NCBI RefSeq assembly: GCF_023065955.2
Contig: NW_026622963.1
Location: forward strand, 6,455,001-6,519,000
Length of the DNA: 64,000 bases
Direction of reading: 5' to 3'
Source: Ursus arctos
Lineage: Eukaryota > Chordata > Mammalia > Carnivora > Ursidae
The notes below the pieces were generated by a model that saw nothing but the letters and a program-made list of their open reading frames with translations, was not told the DNA's origin and did no database searches. Every line of letters begins with the position of its first letter. Position 1 is the first letter of the stretch. Shown piece after piece: positions 32,901 to 39,565 of this stretch. The translations under genes were made by a program, and so were the position numbers.

Positions 32901-33818
32901 ATTTTCTAGCAGAGTAAGCCAGTGTCTTCCTTAAATACTTGAAGTGAAAATAAGCATGAAAACTGAATATGAAAAAAGATAAATACATTAAAATTTTAAC
33001 CTACTCCTGAAAAGCAGTGTTTCAGTGGACTCTGTTTCAAGTATCTACACAGGCTTCAGCACTGTTGTCTCCAAATTCGTTAAATTTGGAGATCAGCCCA
33101 CTTCCTCCTAAAGCTCCAATTGTCAACTCTGAGACTAGCCCTATTTACTGGCTCGAAGTCTCAACTACATTTTAGGCATTCCCCCTTCTGTAACTTTAAA
33201 ACAAACAGTTTACAGACTCTAAATTGGGGAGTGGTAGTAGATGTAGGCTTAAGAGACTTGTGTTTTGAAAAATGCCTTAGGGATTAAGTCATGTTTAGCA
33301 CACAGATAGATACTTGCTCGAAATTGATTAGTTTATCCTTGCAGTTAAAACAATCTCAACTTTATTTCCCAGTAAACTGCCAGCTGGAGAAAGAAGCTCT
33401 TTTAAAACACAAAAAAAAAAAACCTATAAAATCCTAAAGTAAGGCTTTTTAGAAGATAATTAAACATGATCCAAGTCTCATATCATCATGGGATTTTTCA
33501 GTTCCACTTCACCAAGCACCGTTTTCCATCCCGGTCCACTGTCAGTTAACAGAAATACTGCTCAATTACTAGGATTCTATTATGTGCTTGTTAAACCCAG
33601 AAAAAGAAACGAGAACTGTTGTTTGCTATCACTAACCCCAATCTGCTCATCAAATACATCAGAAAGAATAGAAGACAAAGAGACCAAAAATTCATCAAAC
33701 AGCAGTACATTTTACAAGAATACAGTTCAGAAAGCCTAACCGAGAGTCCTTTGTGACACTGGACAGCAGGGATACCTACTCTGTTCTTGGGAGCACAAGA
33801 AAACCAACAGTTCATCAT
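2026..33818 (-). CDS. UACA: UACA, spliced coding region (alternative exon 1 to exon 15), partial at the 3' end
   Basis: Joined from 15 exons on the minus strand: 33780-33818, 31449-31582, 27314-27402, 23823-23887, 22965-23022, 19270-19340, 19060-19166, 16426-16607, 15284-15321, 12314-12382, 9580-9687, 8997-9029, 8388-8486, 3173-3209 and 2026-2078. All junction phases agree and the product is 394 codons without a stop. Residues 1-13 are the alternative N-terminus, about 20-215 are six ankyrin repeats, 216-284 a linker, and from 285 a coiled coil begins. The order and wording of the segments (for example [15 protein letters not shown] and [13 protein letters not shown]) match UACA as I know it. 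UACA/nucling is a roughly 1400-residue cytoplasmic and nuclear scaffold linked to stress-induced apoptosis through Apaf-1, to NF-kB control and to Par-4 binding, and it is an autoantigen in uveitis. The large exon with most of the coiled coil is absent and must lie left of position 1. The alternative first exon supplies the start used here. Confidence 0.96.
2079..3172 (-). other. UACA intron 14
   Basis: Holds one young SINE (2193-2396). The remainder, 2412-3172, is AT-rich with nothing recognised. Confidence 0.75.
2193..2396 (+). mobile_element. CAN-SINE, very recent, antisense to UACA just upstream of exon 15
   Basis: Full-length element from GGGGCGCC to a pure poly(A) tail. It is flanked by an exact 15-bp duplication, AAAAGAATGAGTTAC, at 2178-2192 and 2397-2411. 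It lies about 115 nt upstream of the exon 15 acceptor in transcript direction and is read in antisense there. Confidence 0.98.
3173..3209 (-). CDS. UACA: UACA exon 14: micro-exon with an abnormal 5' splice site
   Basis: The acceptor is TTCTGATTTCAG, followed by [12 protein letters not shown]. Exon 15 needs this exon to end one base into a codon. The position that restores the SNRKEDM wording I recall from human UACA is C|GGAAGT (exon end 3173). That has G instead of T at donor +2 but otherwise matches GTAAGT. The only GT in the right phase is 6 nt upstream, at A|GTAACC (exon end 3179). Using it drops Ser-Asn and keeps Arg. A third GT at 3168-3167 is out of phase. The exon itself is secure; its 3' boundary is not. 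Confidence 0.8.
3553..5428 (+). mobile_element. L1 LINE, 3' part of ORF2 and 3' end, old copy
   Basis: Plus-strand L1 resembling the end of ORF2, with reading frames broken by many stops, followed by 3' UTR-like sequence. It is 5'-truncated and split by a SINE at 4548-4750. Its divergence from the young L1 copies at 44.8, 48.8 and 55.9 kb suggests a much older subfamily. Confidence 0.9.
4548..4750 (-). mobile_element. CAN-SINE nested in L1
   Basis: Young-subfamily SINE on the minus strand with an exact 15-bp duplication of L1 sequence, GTATGGAGGTTCCTT, at 4533-4547 and 4751-4765. It is younger than the L1 it interrupts. Confidence 0.98.
5454..5548 (+). repeat. Degenerate minisatellite rich in CATATACATAACA and ATGTACTAACA
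   Basis: About three imperfect units of roughly 35 bp alternating ACATGTACTAACA and ATACATAACATA motifs, adjoining the 3' end of the L1. Confidence 0.7.
6387..6584 (+). mobile_element. CAN-SINE
   Basis: GGGGCGCCTGGGTAGCGCAG head and A-rich tail. Flanking copies of GAAAAAATGCGTTA and GAAAAAAACGCGTTA are the target-site duplication. Confidence 0.97.
6795..7035 (+). repeat. MIR SINE, ancient
   Basis: Matches the MIR plan in order: CCTGGGTTCAAGTTCTGGCT, CTGCCACTTCC, TGCCTCAGTCTCCTCA, then a GGCACGTGGGCAGTGCT-like end. Confidence 0.85.
7180..7860 (+). mobile_element. Old L1-type fragments, 3' end
   Basis: 7180-7500 resembles a widespread old L1M segment (CACCACAACCCAGATCAAGA and similar). 7600-7860 ends with the typical L1M tail of TTCAATAAAAACTTT and an A-run. 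Subfamily uncertain. Confidence 0.6.
8175..8355 (-). repeat. MIR SINE, ancient, close to exon 13
   Basis: Reverse-oriented MIR: a TTTAACCTTTGCAACCGCTC start, an AATTCTGCAAAAGCGGCAGC middle and GCTCAGAGGCTACATAAACT. It ends about 30 nt from the exon 13 donor. Confidence 0.75.
8388..8486 (-). CDS. UACA: UACA exon 13: coiled coil
   Basis: 99 nt, 33 codons, phase 0 on both sides: [20 protein letters not shown], then [13 protein letters not shown]. The acceptor is CCATTTCAG and the donor GAG|GTATAG. It is rich in Lys, Glu and Leu with coiled-coil spacing. Confidence 0.97.
8487..8996 (-). other. UACA intron 12
   Basis: 510 nt of AT-rich sequence. I see no repeat or other element. Confidence 0.85.
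8997..9029 (-). CDS. UACA: UACA exon 12: 33-nt micro-exon
   Basis: 33 nt, eleven codons, [11 protein letters not shown], phase 0 on both sides. The acceptor is AAATTTAG and the donor GAG|GTAGGA. It adds about one and a half heptads to the coiled coil and could be included or skipped without changing the frame. Confidence 0.94.
9030..9579 (-). other. UACA intron 11
   Basis: 550 nt. Part of it (about 9400-9530) resembles an L2 3' end (ATCTAGCACCATGACTTG, GTAGGTGATCATTAA), weakly. Nothing else is recognised. Confidence 0.7.
9580..9687 (-). CDS. UACA: UACA exon 11: start of the coiled coil
   Basis: 108 nt, phase 0 on both sides, 36 codons: [20 protein letters not shown], then [16 protein letters not shown]. 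Leu and Ile recur with heptad spacing, marking the start of the long coiled coil. The acceptor is CTATTTAAG and the donor GAG|GTAAAT. The sequence appears identical to human UACA as I recall it. Confidence 0.97.
9878..11662 (+). mobile_element. Tigger1-like DNA transposon fossil, internally deleted
   Basis: Plus-strand copy. It begins with the GGTTTGCAGCAACCCTGC end region, runs through the remains of the pogo-type transposase gene (for example AGGCCTCTTGTACCAGACAG) and keeps the 3' part with TTATTTTAAGAAATTGCCAC. The middle of the transposase gene is missing at a junction near 10655. Frames are broken, and the 3' terminal repeat is not found after 11662. A SINE at 11484-11609 splits it. Confidence 0.88.
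11484..11609 (-). mobile_element. CAN-SINE, short older type, nested in Tigger1
   Basis: Minus-strand copy ending CAGCCAGGCACCCC, with AGCAATAAAGTATTTTT on both sides (11467-11483 and 11610-11626). It is shorter than the other SINEs and lacks the pyrimidine-rich body. Confidence 0.92.
12314..12382 (-). CDS. UACA: UACA exon 10: linker
   Basis: 69 nt, phase 0 on both sides, encoding [20 protein letters not shown] then NIQ. The acceptor is TTTCACCAAAG and the donor CAG|GTAAAA. It is symmetric, so it could be skipped in frame. The following intron begins with an A-rich run. Confidence 0.95.
12958..13157 (+). mobile_element. CAN-SINE
   Basis: GGGGCGCCTGGGTAGCGCAG head. The flanking duplication AAATCTACCTAATAATTT lies at about 12939-12957 and 13158-13175. 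Confidence 0.97.
13420..13955 (+). repeat. L2 LINE 3' end
   Basis: CTCAAATGTCACTTCCTGAG, CCTTGGCTGACCATGCC and then GCACCTAGAACAGTAATTGG with GTAGGTGCC follow the order of an L2 3' end. Confidence 0.85.
15284..15321 (-). CDS. UACA: UACA exon 9: 38-nt linker micro-exon
   Basis: 38 nt, completing a Gly codon (G|GG) and encoding [12 protein letters not shown]. The acceptor is AATCTTTAG and the donor CAG|GTAAGT. It links the ankyrin stack to the coiled coil. Its length is not a multiple of three, so skipping it would shift the frame. Confidence 0.94.
15322..16425 (-). other. UACA intron 8
   Basis: About 1.1 kb of AT-rich sequence. I see no repeat or gene-like element. Confidence 0.8.
16426..16607 (-). 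CDS. UACA: UACA exon 8: ankyrin repeat 6 and capping half-repeat
   Basis: 182 nt, the longest exon here, phase 2 in and one base over. The acceptor is CCTCTTAG and the donor AAAG|GTAGGT. It encodes [20 protein letters not shown], then [20 protein letters not shown], then [20 protein letters not shown]. It holds the sixth ankyrin repeat and a C-terminal half-repeat that closes the stack at about residue 240. Confidence 0.97.
16830..17230 (+). repeat. L2-like fragment
   Basis: The sequence from CCTCCTTTATGCCAGCTC to GATCATCGTGCACTGAAAC has the base composition and order of an L2 body. The match is by eye and weak. Confidence 0.45.
17606..17813 (-). mobile_element. CAN-SINE, old diverged copy
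   Basis: Minus-strand copy with ATTTATTTGAGAGAAAGCAT after a T-rich start and a head near AACTGCGCCATCCAGGAGCC. Diverged flanking repeats of ATTTTAATTTATTTTT type. Confidence 0.9.
17880..17917 (+). repeat. (GT)n microsatellite
   Basis: Nearly twenty uninterrupted GT units, in UACA intron 7. Confidence 0.98.
19060..19166 (-). CDS. UACA: UACA exon 7: ankyrin repeat 5
   Basis: 107 nt, residues 153-187 plus two bases of an Arg codon. The acceptor is GGTTAG and the donor CAG|GTAATT. It encodes [20 protein letters not shown], then [15 protein letters not shown]. The hairpin reads GAEIN where ankyrin repeats usually have GADVN or GADIN. The donor is weak at +5 and +6. Confidence 0.96.
19167..19269 (-). 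other. UACA intron 6, only 103 nt
   Basis: Bounded by GTG|GTGAGT and GGTTAG. It is close to the lower size range for mammalian introns and holds no repeat. Confidence 0.95.
19270..19340 (-). CDS. UACA: UACA exon 6: ankyrin repeat 4, second part
   Basis: 71 nt, completing an Ala codon (G|CC) and ending in phase 0 at GTG|GTGAGT. The acceptor is TTCCTCAAAG. It encodes [20 protein letters not shown] then KDV. It is separated from exon 7 by an intron of only 103 nt. Confidence 0.97.
20340..20860 (+). repeat. Ancient interspersed repeat of MLT or MER type
   Basis: CACAGTTCCCAGACTCCCTT, AGCTGGGTCCCTGAATGA and TTTTAAGCCAGTGTCATTTT follow the order of a widespread old mammalian repeat. Family assignment is uncertain. 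Confidence 0.5.
22258..22375 (-). repeat. MIR fragment
   Basis: Reverse MIR wording: ACTACATGCCAGGCACGATT then ATTTTGCAGATGAGCAAAAT. It stops at a SINE target-site duplication. Confidence 0.75.
22392..22591 (-). mobile_element. CAN-SINE
   Basis: Long T-run, AAGATTTTATTTATTTATTT, body and a GGCGCCCC-like end. Flanks GGTTAATGTAGTTTTT and GGTAAATGTAGTTTTT form the duplication with one mismatch. Confidence 0.97.
22652..22690 (+). repeat. (CA)n microsatellite, interrupted
   Basis: CACACACA runs with CCA and CG interruptions. Confidence 0.95.
22965..23022 (-). CDS. UACA: UACA exon 5: end of ankyrin repeat 3 and start of repeat 4
   Basis: 58 nt, phase 0 in and one base over. The acceptor is TTTAACAG and the donor CAG|GTAAGT. 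It encodes [19 protein letters not shown]. The residues ENID differ from the EHAD I recall in human, in a surface hairpin position. GRTALHDA opens the fourth repeat, which exon 6 completes. Confidence 0.95.
23023..23822 (-). other. UACA intron 4
   Basis: 800 nt. I see no repeat or gene-like element. Confidence 0.8.
23823..23887 (-). CDS. UACA: UACA exon 4: ankyrin repeat 3, first part
   Basis: 65 nt, phase 1 in and phase 0 out. The acceptor is TTTTAATAG and the donor CAG|GTAGTA. It encodes [20 protein letters not shown] then Q, with the canonical ankyrin core [10 protein letters not shown]. Confidence 0.96.
25007..25226 (+). mobile_element. CAN-SINE, older subfamily
   Basis: Head GGGATGCCTGGCTGGCTCAG and a tail continuing into GAAAGCAAGCAAGC repeats. 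The exact duplication GAAAACTATCATTTA lies at 24992-25006 and 25227-25241. Confidence 0.97.
26031..26224 (-). mobile_element. CAN-SINE, older subfamily
   Basis: T-run, AAGATTTTATTTATTTATTT and a head ending CCCAGGTGTCCC. AGTAATTAACATA is duplicated at 26017-26029 and 26225-26237. Confidence 0.97.
26718..26915 (+). repeat. MIR SINE
   Basis: GGTTAAGGACACAGACTCCA start, CCGTGCCTTGCAGCCTC middle and a GTGAAGTGCTCAGCAGAGCC end fit MIR order. It is CpG-rich for its surroundings. Confidence 0.7.
27314..27402 (-). CDS. UACA: UACA exon 3: ankyrin repeat 2
   Basis: 89 nt, completing codon 58 (GC|C, Ala) and ending one base into a Gly codon. The acceptor is TTTGTTTAG and the donor G|GTACGT. It reads [20 protein letters not shown] followed by [10 protein letters not shown], a complete ankyrin repeat with the usual hairpin Gly and Asp. 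Codon 58 is Ala here; Val is the residue I recall in human. Confidence 0.96.
28420..28710 (+). repeat. L2-like 3' end
   Basis: GTCTTCCCTGACCACCCCAT, then AACTATAAACTCAGTGAAAG and ATATTCCCAGACCAATTT, in L2 order. Confidence 0.65.
30985..31160 (+). repeat. MIR SINE
   Basis: CTTGGGTTCACATCCCAGCT, CTGTGACTTTTCACGCG and TTATTTAACCTCTGTAGACT follow the MIR consensus order. Confidence 0.85.
31449..31582 (-). CDS. UACA: UACA exon 2: first ankyrin repeat
   Basis: 134 nt, residues 14-57 plus two bases of codon 58. The acceptor is TTTTTGTAG before CATGCAGCAG and the donor is GC|GTAAGT. It translates as [20 protein letters not shown], then through [12 protein letters not shown] to LDVEGRS. It supplies the lead-in and first ankyrin repeat, with the ERGDVEKV helix typical of the fold. 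It is shared by both isoforms because it starts in phase 0. Confidence 0.96.
31583..33779 (-). other. Intron between the alternative first exon and exon 2
   Basis: About 2.2 kb, GTAGGT to TTTTTGTAG. It contains a MIR (31858-31990) and a short C/CA-rich run at 32122-32142. Otherwise it is unassigned. Confidence 0.8.
31858..31990 (-). repeat. MIR SINE
   Basis: Reverse MIR: TTGAACACCCACCCTGTGCC, CCCATTTAACAGATGAGAAA and GACCTGGGTGGTCAAACCC. Confidence 0.85.
33780..33818 (-). CDS. UACA: UACA alternative first coding exon (MMNC isoform)
   Basis: Encodes 13 residues, [13 protein letters not shown], ending in phase 0 at AGA|GTAGGT, so it joins directly to the [10 protein letters not shown] start of exon 2. 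This N-terminus is the one I recall for the shorter UACA isoform, in place of the MKSLK... start. Two ATGs lie in tandem; the second has A at -3 and the better context. The stretch is cysteine-rich (two Cys in 13) and has no signal peptide. The identity rests on the sequence match plus a correctly phased donor 2.2 kb upstream of exon 2. The 5' UTR extends to the right for an unknown distance. Confidence 0.88.
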
Positions 33819-34330
33819 AGACAGGATTTAGTGTCTGGTTGCCAGCAGCAAACTACTTCGCATTAAGTTACAAATCTCTGTGGCTCACAAAGCACGCCCT
33901 CAGACAAACTCCTAACCACTGAATCAATCGTCCCTCTCTTCACAAATCTTCCTGTTCCACAATCTTCATGCTGGGCTACACTTAGCTTGGATCTCTAACG
34001 ATATTTTCTTCGTCTTCGGGATCCTTCTCCGCCTTCATAACGCTTGAAAATTATCTTCTTTGCTGAGCAGCACTGGATTAAGAGCAGCCCCAAGTCAGGT
34101 ACCGTAACTCCTATTTCTTATTGTTTAGAAGCGGTCTTTCCATGAAGCTGTCCCTTTTAGGGACTCCACTGGAAAATCTGAACAGCCCTCTACATCCTGC
34201 TGTCTCAACACTGCAACACAGACGCTGCCGTGCGTGATAAAACTGTCCACCTCCGAATCCTCCCGTAAACAGTGGCGAGACGGCCTCCCATTGGTCAGGT
34301 TCTATTTTAGATTCCATAGGCCTTGACAGC
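33819..34330 (-). promoter_or_regulatory. UACA: Probable 5' UTR and promoter of the short UACA isoform
   Basis: This lies immediately upstream of the MMNC first exon. On the minus strand a CCAAT box, GACCAATGGG, sits at 34287-34296 and fits the NF-Y consensus. A weak TATA-like TTTTATC lies about 50 nt downstream, near 34237-34243. About a dozen CpGs fall between 34000 and 34310, clearly more than in the surrounding AT-rich DNA, and I see no interspersed repeat. If the TATA-like element is used, transcription would start near 34205 and the 5' UTR would be about 390 nt. The start site is inferred. Confidence 0.5.
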
Positions 34331-34612
34331 TGAGTGATAGAAAGGGGCAGCTAAGAATATACTGTAAATGCATGCTTCTCCTCTGAGTAATAAATTTCAG
34401 GTCTACTGGGGACAAATGACTCAAACACATTGTAAAACGTGCTTATTATACATTGAGCGACATTATGACAACACTGTTCAGAGGAGAATTTGGCTATTCC
34501 ACAAGACAAAGTTTAAAACCAGTTTCAGTCTTAGAATCTATCATGATGTTATAATTGCCTTGATAAACAGAATATAAAATTCTATTTTAAACAAATGTGT
34601 CACACTTTAATT

Positions 34613-34613
<1 letters not shown>

Positions 34614-34651
<38 letters not shown>
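34614..34651 (+). repeat. (AC)n microsatellite
   Basis: About nineteen uninterrupted AC units. Confidence 0.98.
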
Positions 34652-34656
<5 letters not shown>

Positions 34657-35699
34657 ACGTTTTCAAATTTTCTCCATTTTCCTTCATACCCTTATCAGGC
34701 TCACTGCACACAACCAGGTTTCAGTTTACAACTGCTGCCAGTCTGTCTCCTAACATGTGAAATGAGAAGAGCCAGAGGCACTGCCAAGACACTAAATAGA
34801 CTGCATTATGATGAATACTTTCGACAAATTTTAAATTTATCTCTGTACTCTTAATTTCTAAGTTTAGCACCCTGCCTGAAATGACAAGTAAATATTTTAT
34901 CAGTCGAAAATCAAATTATATGGATTCAGGAATTACCAAAAAATAAACAGATTAAATTAAAGGAGGCAAATGCATATTGAACACGGGGCTAGACTGTAAA
35001 TACAACTCCATCTGGGGACAAAGCAGACTACTCTACATTCTTTATGACATTTAACAGTACTTGTACCAACGTTCCTTACGTTATCAAGGAAAACAACAAA
35101 CATCTGCAAGTTCCAGGCTGTTTTTTACCTTCTGTTACCACAATGGCATGCCAGTGATTTATACTTCCTCCAAAAAGGCAAATTTGGGAAAACTTTCATG
35201 GCAACGCAAAACGTTTCAACACAAGTGTTTAGAGAAAGGAGGTAACTGCTATACTACAGATCACGCGGCCAGTTAAAAATTGTCACGAGCTTATTCAAGC
35301 AATCCGCTTCCTAGCAACTTTAAAATATTAGGCACATATTCTAATTATAAAATATGTAAGTTCATACACCATAATGTATTATTTTTGAGACAATTATTTT
35401 TCCCCAAATCACATTAGACATCACAGTGGATTCTTGGCTAGACCCTGAGACTGCACCCACTCTATTTCATCCTTCTTCAGAGGAAATCTGGGATGAAACT
35501 CAGGCCCTGTCCTTTGGTTAACAAAGCAAGCACATTCTTTCTAGAAATAGGACTGCAGAGGCAAAGGAAGTAAAAAGGAGGAAATCTGTAACAAGTACTA
35601 AAACCATGTAAGGAACTGTCCACACTAAGGCTCAGGAAGACAGGATTTATGTGCCCTCCTCTACTGCGGACATCCTGAGCCTCTCCGTCCTCCCTCCTT

Positions 35700-36060
35700 C
35701 CCAGCTATTTCTCAAAGGCTCTAAGTCCCACCTTTGCCGTCCCCCATGCCTGTAGATTCTTCTCTCACTTTCTCAAAAGGCACTTCCTCAGGGGGGCTTC
35801 TCAAACCTTGTATCTAAACAACCCCAGCCTTGCTCTACTCCTACCACCTTTTTTTTTTTTTTTTTTTTTTTTTTAAAGTAAGCTCTTCACCCAATTTGGG
35901 CTTGAACTCAGTTTGGGCTTGAACTGCATGCTCTACTGACTGAGCCAGCTAGGTGTTCCTATTCTACTACTTGTAACTTTCCTGCCCTGTTTTACTTTTC
36001 TTCATAATACCCATCAGTATCTCCCATCATATGTTTATTTATTAGCTTACTGCCTATGTC
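35700..36060 (+). repeat. L2 fragment split by a SINE
   Basis: CAAAAGGCACTTCCTCAGGG on the left of the SINE; ATCAGTATCTCCCATCAT on the right. Confidence 0.6.
35849..35960 (-). mobile_element. CAN-SINE, short diverged copy
   Basis: Long T-run, then a partly duplicated TTTGGGCTTGAACT segment and TGCTCTACTGACTGAGCCAG at the head. The TTTGGGCTTGAACT motif occurs twice in tandem. Confidence 0.85.
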
Positions 36061-36089
36061 TGCCTTTTGCTTCAAAAAGAATCAAAATA

Positions 36090-38535
36090 ATCAGGGGGCT
36101 GACTGAATTCAACAGCACATTATAAGGATCACAAACCATGACCAAGTGGGGTTTATTCCTGGAATGCAAGGATGGCTCAATATATGAAAACTGATCAGTG
36201 GACTACACCACATTAACAGAATTAAGGACAAAAATCACATGAGCATCTCAATCGATGTAGAAAAAGCATTAGACAAGATTTGAACATCTTTCATGATAAA
36301 AATATTCAACAAACTGCAAATAGAAGGAAACTACCTGAACATAATAAGGGCCATACATGAAAAGCACACAGCTGACAATATAATCAGTGGTGAAAGAGGA
36401 AAGGTTTTCCTCTAAGATCAGGAATAAGATGAAGATGCCCATTCTTGCCACTTTTATTCAACACAGTATTGGAAGTCCCAGCCAGAGCAATTAGGCAAAA
36501 AAAAAAAAAATAAATAAAATAAGGTAATTTTATAAAAACTCGAAAGGAAGTAAAATTACCTCTGTAGATGGCGTGATCTTATACGTACAAAAAAACCCAA
36601 AAAATTCCACAAGAAAAAGAGCTGTTAGGAGAAACAAATCCAGCAAAGTTTCAAGATACAAAATCAACATATAAAAAATCAACCATGCTTCTATGCACTA
36701 ACAATGAACAATCCAAAAATGAAATTAAGACAACATTTCCACTTACAATAACATCAAAAAGAACACAATAATTTGGGGCACCTGGGTGGCTCAGTCTGGT
36801 AAGCATCTACCTTCAGCTCAGGTCATGATCCCGGGGTCCCGGAATTGAGCCCCACATCAAGCTCCCTGCTCAGCGAGGAGCCTCTCCCTTTCCCTCTGCC
36901 ACTCCCCCTGCCTGTGCTCTCTTGCACACTTGCTCTCTCTCTAATAAATAAAAATCTTTAAAAAAAAAGAATACAGTAATTAAAAATAAACTTAATCAAG
37001 GAGGTGACAGATCTATACACTGAAAAACTACAAAACATTGCTGAGAGAATCTAGAGAAGGCACATATAAATGGAAAGACAGTGTTCATGGCTTGGAAGAC
37101 TTAATATTGTTAAGATATCGATACTACCCAGAGCAATCTACAGATTAAACATAATCCTTGTCAAAATTCCAATGGCTTTTTTTTTTTTTTTTTCAGAAAT
37201 AGAAAATCACATCCTAAAATTCATATTGAATCTCAAGGGAACCCAAATAGCCAAAGAACCTTGAAAAAGAAAACAAAGTTGGAGGTCTCACACTTAACAA
37301 TTTCAAAACATATTATAAAGCTACAGTAATCAAAACAGTGTGGTACTGGCATAAAGAGAGATATATAGAGCAATGAAATAAAATAAAGATTTACTGAAAT
37401 AAGTCCTCATGTGTGTTGTCAAATTATCTTCAACATGGGTGCTAAGGCTACTCAATGGGGAAAGGAGAGTGTCTTCAACTTATGGTACCGGGTAAACTGG
37501 ACATCCACCTGCAAAATAATGAAGTTGGGCCCCTTATCTTACACCATATACAAAAATTAACTTAAAATGATTAAGACCTAAATTTAAGATGTAACCACAA
37601 AGCTCTTAAAAGAAATTATAGAGAGGAAGCTTCTTGACATTGGATTTGACAATTTTTTCTGAGATATGACACCAAAAGCACAGGCAACAAAAGGAAAAAC
37701 AGACAAGTGGGATTACATTGAACTTAAAAACTTCTGCACATCAAAAAAACAAAACAAAAACAAAAACACCTTTACACCAAAGGACACAATCAACAGAGTG
37801 CAAGGACAACCTATGGAATGGGACAAGATATTTGCAAATTATATTAGATACAGGGCTAATATGCAGAATATATGAAGAACTTCTATAACTCAGTAACAAA
37901 GAAACAAATAACCCAATTAAAAATGAGCAAATGAGTTGAACAGACATTTCTCCAAGGATAAAACACAGATGACCAGCAAGCATATAAAAAGATGCTCAAC
38001 ATGATTAATCATTAGAGAAATGCAAATCAAAATCATGAGGTATCACTTCACATTCATTAGAATGACTATCAAAAAAACAGAAAAGTATAAGTGTTGACAA
38101 AGATGTAGAGAAACTGGAACCCTTGTGCACTGCTGGTGGGAACAAAAAATGGTGCAGCTACTACAGAAAACAGGATGACATTTCCTCAAAAAATTAAAAA
38201 TTAAAAAAATTAAAAATAGAACTACAATATGATTAAAGCAGGGTCTCAAAGAGGGATCTGTACACCCATGTTCATAACAGCATTATTCACAATAGCCAAG
38301 ATGTGGAAGTAACACAAATGTCCATCGATAAATGAACAGATAAACAAAATAGGGTATATACATGCAAGGGAATATTATTCAGCCATAAAATGGAAGGAAA
38401 TCCTGTCACATGCTACGAAATGGATGAATCTTGAGGAAATGATGCTAAGTGAAATAAACCAGTCCCCCAAAAGACAAATACTATACAATTTCACTTATAT
38501 GAGATATCTGAAGTAGTCAAATCATAAAGTAAAGT
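36090..38535 (+). mobile_element. L1 LINE, ORF2 3' part, old copy
   Basis: Plus-strand L1 ORF2 region with many stops and frameshifts, running to the 3' part near 38535. It is split by a SINE at 36774-36963. A closely similar segment occurs in the older L1 at 3553-5428. Confidence 0.9.
36774..36963 (+). mobile_element. CAN-SINE nested in old L1
   Basis: GGGGCACCTGGGTGGCTCAG head. Flanks AAAAAGAACACAATAATT and AAAAAGAATACAGTAATT are the diverged duplication, indicating an older insertion than the one at 4548. Confidence 0.95.
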
Positions 38536-39146
38536 GGTAAAGAAAAAATAAAGAAAAAAAAAGTTTAAAGATAACTTTAAACTCCAAATCAACGTAAAGA
38601 AAGTCACTTAAAAGTTTTGACAATTACTCCCTCATACTAACATGTAACTAACTGTAAATTCATAACTTTTTTGAAAATTATGAAATGTTTAAAAATGTTA
38701 TAAAAGTAATACATGCTCAGTGTAGCCAATCTATAATACATTTCAGTTTGTATGTTAAAACAGAGAACCTACGTATAAGTCCACTATGCAGCAAGACCAT
38801 TATTAAAAATGTTATATATTAATCTCTAATCTCTATTCTAAAAAAGATCTAATCCAGATTTGTTTTAAACCTACATGAGTCCAACAGTTGCTTTATTTAC
38901 TCAATATTTAGCATACAAGGTCTCCTGAGAAGAAATTTATAGATGCAAATAAACAAGGACACTTTAAAATATACGCAAATCCATATAAAATACTTGTATT
39001 TAAGAGGTAGACTCAAAAGATTACAGCTAAAATGACTAATGGCCAGTTTTAACCTAGAGGCAATTTTTTATTTATTATCCCAAAGAGAAATATACAGGAT
39101 AACAGTAAAACTTTCATAGAAAATTGCTTAAAACCAAGAGGAGTCA
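38536..39146. other. Unassigned AT-rich sequence
   Basis: I see no gene or recognisable repeat here. Confidence 0.6.
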
Positions 39147-39344
39147 GGGGCACCTGGGTGGCACAGCAGTTAATCATCTGCCTTCAGCTCAGGGCATGAT
39201 CCCGGCGTTACGGGATCGAGTCCCACATCAGGCTCTTCCGCTATGAGCCTGCTTCTTCCTCTCCCACTCCCCCTGCTTGTGTTCCCTCTCTCGCTGGCTG
39301 TCTCTCTCTGTCGAATGAATAAATAAAAAATCTTTAAAAAAAAA
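39147..39344 (+). mobile_element. CAN-SINE
   Basis: GGGGCACCTGGGTGGCACAG head to poly(A). AAAACCAAGAGGAGTCA is duplicated on both sides. Confidence 0.97.
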
Positions 39345-39399
39345 AAAACCAAGAGGAGTCAAAATATCTAATTATTTAACAAAAATATCTAATTAACAG

Positions 39400-39565
39400 A
39401 TCTTAATAATTTTGGTGTCATGGACTCCTTTAAGAATCTGATGGAAGCAATGGATCCCCCATTAAGAATTATGTATAAGCACATATTCAGAAAAATTCAC
39501 ATTTATTTTCAGAGAGTTCACCGATCTCTACAAATATGGAGTCCATGAACCCCAAAATAAAAAAA
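39400..39565 (+). repeat. hAT-type DNA transposon remnant, tentative
   Basis: The TTGGTGTCATGGACTCCTTT start and GGAGTCCATGAACCCC end form an inverted pairing (GGACTCC/GGAGTCC) typical of a non-autonomous hAT element. Family not determined. Confidence 0.45.

Larger units (their letters stand above)
34331..36089. other. Sequence upstream of the short-isoform promoter
   Basis: Presumed first intron of the long UACA isoform. Apart from a CA microsatellite, an L2 fragment and a SINE listed separately, 34652-35690 shows no recognisable element. Confidence 0.6.

Noticed and set aside
33591..33779. Continuation of the MMNC open frame past AGA
   Set aside because: A clear GTAGGT donor in the right phase ends the exon at 33780; the rest is intron.
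34111..34317. 68-codon minus-strand open frame upstream of the alternative exon
   Set aside because: It overlaps the proposed promoter and CCAAT box, its ATG lies upstream of the likely start site, and it has no recognisable family.
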